Positions 16,898 to 22,178 of a stretch of 22,178 nucleotides of DNA are shown here, one piece after another (position 1 is the stretch's first letter; every line of letters starts with the position of its first letter). The DNA lies in assembly GCA_034698045.1 (NCBI GenBank), contig JAQGAU010000987.1, positions 1-22,178 of the forward strand. The letters are read 5' to 3'. This stretch comes from Paramacrobiotus richtersi (Eukaryota; Tardigrada; Eutardigrada; Parachela; Macrobiotidae). The translations under genes and the position numbers were made by a program. Below the pieces are notes generated by a model. It was not told the DNA's origin. It searched no databases and was given only the letters and a program-made list of their open reading frames with translations.

Positions 16898-18699
16898 GTC
16901 TGTGTAGGTATACCATAAGGGTTGTTTGCTTTGACTTGTTTTCGGTTCCACCTCTGAAAAAGCTACGAAATTTAGCGTTAAGCATTAAAGAATTTTCCTG
17001 TATCTGTGTATACGTACCGCGGTATAAGACATGGGACTACACCTTGCATTATACTGTACTTTTATGTAAGTATTGTACGTTGCACAACATGTTATATTAG
17101 CACCGTACTAATACAACAATTACCTGATACAGGGTAGAGCAATTCCTTCCTATCACGTGTATCATAGTATTATGCTGTAATCGTATATATCCGAGATTTA
17201 ATGCAAAACAATTGTCTGGTGGGTCACTGTAAAGCGGAACCCATGGATATTTTTTCGCCTTAAGTTTTAAACTGTATGATTTTTTATTATTTTAATCGCA
17301 GCAGATGTGGCTCTGTTGTAAAGAACTTTGACCAAAGGCATGATACCATGAGGAAGCTTTTGTGCTTGATTTACATACACCTTTGCCAGTGGTCCGAGCA
17401 CCACGTTATAACAAAGTCACACACAACACAGCAAAATCGCGCACTTCGCTTCGCAGCTTTGTTTGGTTGCCATGCAAAAATATAGAATAAATTAGTAAAT
17501 ACGGACATAATCAATAGCATCGGATTCTTATAAGAACTGTATTTTGCTGTGGATATTTACGTTCACTGTTATGATTCAAAATTGTTTACATAAACTGCAA
17601 AAATCAGGAACAATGAAGAATATACCAGGCTGCATTGAAAACCATAAAATTATAAGAAATATTTGCCGCAAGACGAAACCGTAATTTTGAATAAAGTCGT
17701 GATTTATGTTAAATCAAGAGCTAACTATTTACGTCATTAGAGCTCAATGACAAAGAATCCAAATGTTAATTGAAAGGGAAACTAAATGTGAAGGTGCAAA
17801 CGAATTCAAAGGTAAAATCAAAATTACAAACATATAATTAAAGTTGAAAAACAATGAAAGATTTCTGAGGAGAAGCTGTTGGTGGCTTACAACGGCAGAA
17901 GCTGGCACAAAATGTAGCAGATGCGCCACAGCAAAGTAGCCTTATTATTGCAGCAGAAACAGCGTAAGAATTTTTTAACTTCGCTTCGTGTATTACCACG
18001 CACAATTTATATGATAGTTGATGATTACACCCCACGCTACACAACAGATAGGAAAAGCACGCAAACCAAGAGTATGGCTCGTACGTAAGCATTTCATGCC
18101 GTTTTTTTCGGTAGTTTACCAAGTTTTTGTTCGAGTATAGTTTGTATAGCGTGCATTCGATGGTATAATATGACTAAGCGGATAAAAAATGGGTAGCTCG
18201 CTGTCGCAAAAGCACATTGCAACAAACAGAAAAAGTTCCGTTGCCCAAAGTCCTAATTTTAATGTTAAAAAGGTCAGAATTTAATAACCGTAGGTTAGAT
18301 CGAATAATCGAGTTAAAAGCAACTGGTAGCAATAAGTCATGTCAAAAAGAAAGAAAGTCGCTGCGAAAAGACTGCGAAGCCTGCGAAGCCTGCGAGCAAG
18401 ATGAGACATATCAGGGTCCAAACACACAAAAAAACACGTATCTATGCAACATTGTGCCCCACTTGTGCATTCCTACCCAGAAGGGGTAACTGTTAAACTG
18501 TTAGAAACTGTTAAACTGTTCGTGCTGTTTTGAGACGACGGAAAAGTGCCGCCATCAAGCCACAATACAGAGTCATACATTCTAAAGGCAGTACCATATG
18601 CTACAAATCCAGAAGTACACACTTCAGAAATACATAGTAAACTGCAAATTTGCTGTGTGGTGTGCGAATCTTTCACGATTCCATATTAAAGTATACTGT

Positions 18700-18838
18700 T
18701 CGCTAATTTATCACATAGGCAGTTTTTGGATGTGCATGCGGTACTTTAGTCTATCAACGATAACGAACTGTGCTACAGGAAATCCTATAAAGACCACTTT
18801 AAACCATTGTAATGGTCGCAAACGACTGTTACGAGTAG
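18700..18838. mobile_element. Relic of the fold-back element in the right block
   Basis: It aligns with 2281-2412 of the left block (CACTTTAAACCATTGTAATGGTCGCA against TGATTTAAACCTTTATAATAGTCGCA region, given as key bases; TATCAACGATAACGAACTG against GATCAATTATCAGAACGGAG). The nested array and the near-perfect hairpin are absent here. Confidence 0.5.
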
Positions 18839-19053
18839 CGCCATCCCGTAATGAAGGAAATCTTAAGCGAACGTACTACCGAAATAGATCAGAACTAAGG
18901 AACCTCGCTCGAAAACTCGTGCTAACATCACTCTGAGCGCAAAACAAACAGCAAGGGACCGAACCGGATGAAGGTCTACTGTAGAGACTCATTTCGCGTT
19001 AGCTAGAGAGAAGTCTGCTATAACTGTGACCAGTGTGACACTACTGTACTTAC

Positions 19054-19236
19054 CGAACGGATACAGTCCTCAGTGAGATTAAACGGCTTGTTACGTTGTC
19101 CTCTCAAGCCATTAGTTTTCACCGTCGTCCCATGTGCAAGTGCGTCACCGTGCATCCTTTTCCCTATTTCCGCTTCCACCCTCTCGTCGGATACGGGATT
19201 CTGGCGCACAACAGCAACAGTTCCCTCCTGCATTTC
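19054..19236 (-). CDS. Small conserved exon, right copy, function unknown
   Basis: Bordered by acceptor TTTGTAG and an optimal donor, GTAAGTACAG at 19053. From ATG at 19233 there are exactly 60 codons: MQEGTVAVVRQNPVSDERVE, AEIGKRMHGDALAHG, NKPFNLTEDCIRS. The donor and acceptor are conserved in the left block (3280, 3479), which supports a real exon. The next exon should lie toward 18900, where a frame R-G-S-L-V-L-I-Y-FGSTFA is weakly conserved. The acceptor directly before the ATG means the upstream exon is either UTR or coding. I do not recognise the protein. Confidence 0.45.
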
Positions 19237-19386
19237 CTACAAACCGGACTCTTTACCTTGTCGCAGTCGGCTGTGTGCGTTAAGTGCACCAGAGTGTGGA
19301 CTGGGATGCACACATGCTAAGATGCACAGCTTACTGATCACTTGGAATGCGCTCGCACTGTCCTACTTCACGCATCCGTTTTTATA

Positions 19387-19445
19387 ATATAAGTGGCTTA
19401 TTGTCTTCCTTATTGTCTTCCTTATAATATAAGTGGCTTATTGCA
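19387..19445. repeat. Short nested duplication
   Basis: TATAATATAAGTGGCTTATTG occurs twice (key bases) around a doubled GTCTTCCTTATT. The left block has a single GAGTGGTTTATTG here. Confidence 0.8.
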
Positions 19446-19649
19446 GCGGGAAGTAACCCGCTCGAAACAGTTGATAGTAGTCTTCGATTTTGACAAATCG
19501 CGTGCGTTTAACGTGGTTTTTTTGCGCCTCTATCTAGTTAATATCCTGTGTTCGAGATATGCTTCAGCTTGCTGTTTCCAATTTACTTTTCCCTGTCTTT
19601 GCAGTGCGTCGGACGAACGTACTCGTGTTGTTCTCGTGATTCTGCGAGC

Positions 19650-20140
19650 GGGTGGTATTTCTTTATCCACAATTGTAGCACACGAGGTAATTCCCTCCCA
19701 TTCAGGTACGGCGACTGATGAAACAGGAGGTTCGTTTTCTTGTAAAATACAGGAATGACTGCGATACCTATTAGACCTGCAATGCAGAACGGTTTGTTGT
19801 CGTGGAGTTGATTAACCGCCCTTTCGCGCAGCTCGATAACGATTTTCCAAGCGATTTGTCATTAAGCAGCTTACAATCAGCTCCGTCGCTAGACGCTCGG
19901 CCACAGAACGACAGCGCCGCGGTTCGATCCAGCGAAGTTGCAACTTTTTTGCGAATGTGACCAGATTCGAGAAAAAATCCTTTGTTTGGGACACTGTAAA
20001 GCAGGTTTTGCCGCACGATAAGACTTAGTTATGGTTCAATTTCGAATGTTAAGGAGTTTTGTCTAGACGCCATTCCGACCGCTTGTTCCGCTAGGCAGAC
20101 TACGATCATGTGTATAATTTACAAGGATCGGCATGCGCGA
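19650..20140. other. Right-block-only segment of about 490 bp
   Basis: The flanks match the left block on each side (CTTTGCAGT-CGT-GGACGAACGTACTC and GGAAATTTTATTT-GCTT), but the interior has no counterpart at about 3830-3860. It is more GC-rich than its surroundings. The minus frame at 19771-20016 shows no domain I recognise. It could be an insertion here or a loss on the left. Confidence 0.45.
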
Positions 20141-20507
20141 CCTCCTTGGAAATTTTATTTTGCTTCAGTAAATCTTTTTGTTGTTTCCGCAGCTCAACTA
20201 CCCAAATACCAGTAATTTTGTCTAGAACTGTGAATCTGGAAAAGCAGACAAATCAGGTTTATGTTTGGAAGTGAATCATTAATCATACTAGTCAGAAGCT
20301 TTGAGGATTAGAACCGCCTTGAGCAACTACCCAGAATGGTGTGAGATTATTGAAAAGCATGACAACGTATCCGGTCTTCCGCTCCGTAAATAGATTGAAA
20401 TTATTCCGTTATTACTCCTGCCGTATTATTACTTGACTGCAGTGAAAGCATGCCGCGAAAGTGCCAGAAAAATACATACGGTTGATAATAAAACTCAAAA
20501 CTAGGAA

Positions 20508-20545
20508 CATATAAGGGAAGGTTGAACGTATAGATTCCATCACCC
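20508..20545 (+). promoter_or_regulatory. TATA box and initiator-like site of the right secreted-protein gene
   Basis: CATATAAGGGA at 20508-20518 and CCATCACCC about 31 nt downstream, with the ATG at 20568. This corresponds base for base with the left promoter, with conserved spacing. Confidence 0.6.
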
Positions 20546-20567
20546 TGCTTTCTTTGCGTTAGAAAAA

Positions 20568-20915
20568 ATGGCACGGTTCTCAGCAATAACTGCTTGGTTG
20601 TTTATACTTTGCACCTCTTCGCACTGGGTCGTACCTGAAGTTTTCTCATTCGATTTTTCCGCTTATCCAGAATGCAGTGAAACTCCCTACTCGATTGTCG
20701 AGTTACCGAAGCTGTCCGACACTTTCACGCTTCGGATCGAAGTTTACAGCCGAGAAACGTTCAGCAGCAGAAAGCAAATTGCCTTCTCTGATGGGGTTAT
20801 TTTTTACAACTGGACCATGCAGCCGCGAGTAATCGAATCCCGTGGCCGCAAGAGAATCATCTACGATTTCTCAAACGGAAACGTTCTGACCATTGCTGAA
20901 CAAGGGGCACATTAG
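20568..20915 (+). CDS. Small secreted protein, right paralogue
   Basis: The 115-residue product starts MARFSAITAWLFILCTSSHW, a signal peptide. The mature part has FSFDFSAYPECSETPYSIVE, LPKLSDTFTLRIE, a conserved sequon in FYNWTMQ, and IYDFSNGNVLTIAEQ. It has five extra residues after the signal peptide compared with the left paralogue (WVVPE region) and one fewer before IYDF. It ends GAH-TAG, while the left copy ends GKY-TAA, because the left has GGTAAGTACTAA where the right has CATTAGTACTAA. Only one cysteine (PEC) is conserved in the mature part. The function is unknown; secretion is inferred from the signal peptide. Confidence 0.75.
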   Translation: MARFSAITAWLFILCTSSHWVVPEVFSFDFSAYPECSETPYSIVELPKLSDTFTLRIEVYSRETFSSRKQIAFSDGVIFYNWTMQPRVIESRGRKRIIYDFSNGNVLTIAEQGAH

Positions 20916-22074
20916 TACTAAGCTGTCCGACAGAAAGGTAATTCGCCTTACTGATTTCACGGTAAAATGTACTTATAGTCTGTCTATCTAAGCGTACGTT
21001 AATTAGAAACAAATCCTTCAATCGCATCAGGACTCTGTTTGTGCCAGTGTTGTTTGGATGAGGCTGCCGTTCGGTTTTACCGCAGACGTACTCGGTGGTG
21101 TCGAACTTGTGCATAGTTGACCTTAATGGCAATGTTTAACACATGGAGATTTTCGAAGATATCGACCGACACGGACGTTAAGCAGCTAACGCTATTAGCA
21201 ACCTTGCTCATAGAGTGTGAGTTAAAATATGTGTGAGAATTAATTGCGGACAGATCTTTTTCAAATATTTTTACAAATTATTTGAACTTGTTTGGATGGA
21301 GTATTTGGTTTTTGCTGCGCTTCATTTGCATGGAACTTCTACATGTTACATGCCGTGACCAGTTCACAAAGACGGTACCTCTGAAAATGTCATTTGGACA
21401 ACCAGCCCGCGGTGAACATGTTCCCATCCACCATTAAAGTGCATATACAACGTGAAAGCAAGAAATTACTGTTACATTTGGTGGTGGAAAGTGTTGGTTG
21501 CAAGAAAGTTTGTATAAATTCCCCCAACTTTTAACACACGCTATAACGGTATTACTTACAACCTATCCGCAACGTACATGACCTTGGGTGAGTCACGACC
21601 ATACTGCTGATGATGTGTAAGTAAACTTGGCTTGAGGCGCTTGACAGACATTTAGCGATCAAAGTGTTCCGTAATTCTACTCGCACAGTATTTATGCTAG
21701 CTTCGAATCATAGTATTCTGTTCCGCTGCAAATTTTGACGTCGTTGTTCGAGGTAAACGTTACTTTTGCCATTTTCGGTCAGTTATCTGTACTAAACTAA
21801 GAGTGAACGATTAACATCAGCCTGTTACACGAAGTAGTACTGCTTATTATCGCTGGTTTACTACAGTTTTCAACACTGTATGAACTCCGGTGCATCCTGG
21901 GTCCCAACTGCAAGAATTAAGATCTTTCTTTATGGATGTAATTGTTGCGACGTCTAGCTTTTTTTGCATTAGTCTGTTATCACGCGCAGTGGTTAACCAC
22001 TAATTGTAATGCACCCTAAACCTCAGTATTAGAAAAAAGCGTACGAGGACATCGACATGCTGTGCGCCGCCTAC
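20916..22074. other. 3' flank of the right duplicon
   Basis: Aligned with the left block until about 21475 and unique afterwards. I see no gene or clear repeat between 21480 and 22070. Confidence 0.4.
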
Positions 22075-22178
22075 GTCACACCGACATGCAACGCGCCACC
22101 CAGCCATGTGACTCACAGCGTATGCTGGCGCATGGTGTGTGCAGCGTAATCGGGTAACGCATTGCATGTCGGTGTGAC
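22075..22178. repeat. Inverted repeat at right edge (possible small MITE)
   Basis: GTCACACCGACATGCAACGC at 22075 and its complement ending at 22178 (one mismatch over about 21 bp) enclose about 55 bp that is itself partly self-complementary. The window stops at the end of the arm, so the element may continue or be part of a tandem array. Confidence 0.65.

Larger units (their letters stand above)
16457..18478. mobile_element. 2-kb insertion bounded by inverted repeats, right block only
   Basis: GGGTAAGAATGTACAAGTGG at 16457 and its diverged complement (GGGTAGGAATGCACAAGTGG) at 18478 extend for about 33 bp. The flanks GGTGGGCCGGTAGTACAGAA (before) and GAAAAGTGCCGCC (after, 18540) correspond to neighbouring positions near 1064-1080 and 1126 in the left block, so the left block is close to an empty site. 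The interior has a minisatellite, a heptamer run and AT-rich DNA with no recognisable transposase. No clean target duplication; family unknown. Confidence 0.62.

Noticed and set aside
19887-19937. tRNA or tRNA-derived SINE signals: GTGGCCGAGCGTCTAGCG on the minus strand (A-box-like) and GGTTCGATCC on the plus strand (B-box-like)
   Set aside because: The two boxes are on opposite strands, and no cloverleaf with a proper anticodon stem can be drawn around either.

Overview
The window is eukaryotic nuclear DNA, most likely from an ecdysozoan animal. My best guess is a tardigrade, because the paired Tudor-like barrels followed by an F-box match a protein family I remember as expanded there; this comes from memory, not a search. 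Coding sequence is sparse, genes are split by short AT-rich introns with GT/AG borders, and much of the window is inverted-repeat and tandem-repeat DNA. I see no bacterial operon structure, rRNA, convincing tRNA or CRISPR array, and no virus-derived genes.

The main structure is a tandem segmental duplication in direct orientation. The left block (about 1-5230) and the right block (about 15590-21480) hold the same order: a minus-strand gene starting with Tudor-like barrels (starts at 677 and 16046), a spacer rich in repeats, a small minus-strand exon with a conserved GTAAGT donor (3280-3479 and 19054-19236), and a plus-strand gene for a small secreted protein with a TATA promoter (4309-4653 and 20568-20915). 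The offset between copies is about 15.4-16.3 kb. The left copy of the long gene runs off the left edge of the window.

In the right copy, the long minus-strand gene can be followed through four exons from 16046 to 10169. It appears to encode two FMRP/Agenet-type Tudor-like barrels, an F-box, a family-specific region, and then a WD40 propeller clearly related to Groucho/TLE. The F-box and Groucho parts are joined by a 63-nt intron (14990-14928) whose splice phase fits exactly. This would be an FBXW-like SCF substrate receptor built on a Groucho propeller, an arrangement I do not know from described families. One base missing near 15855 interrupts the first exon in this copy. The last intron is about 3.3 kb and holds three tandem copies and one inverted copy of a roughly 400-bp repeat, plus a separate inverted repeat.

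The stretch between the blocks (5230-10100) is repeat territory: a 3.24-kb element with CAGGG-type terminal inverted repeats (5369-8606) containing its own palindrome, a 214-bp hairpin MITE (8870-9083), and a 0.5-kb inverted duplication (9183-9722) whose arms both carry the same short protein-coding-like segment. The left block contains a fold-back element with a second TIR element nested in it, filled with an AAACAGT-type array (1283-2550). The right block contains a 2-kb element bounded by inverted repeats (16457-18478) with a GC-rich minisatellite.
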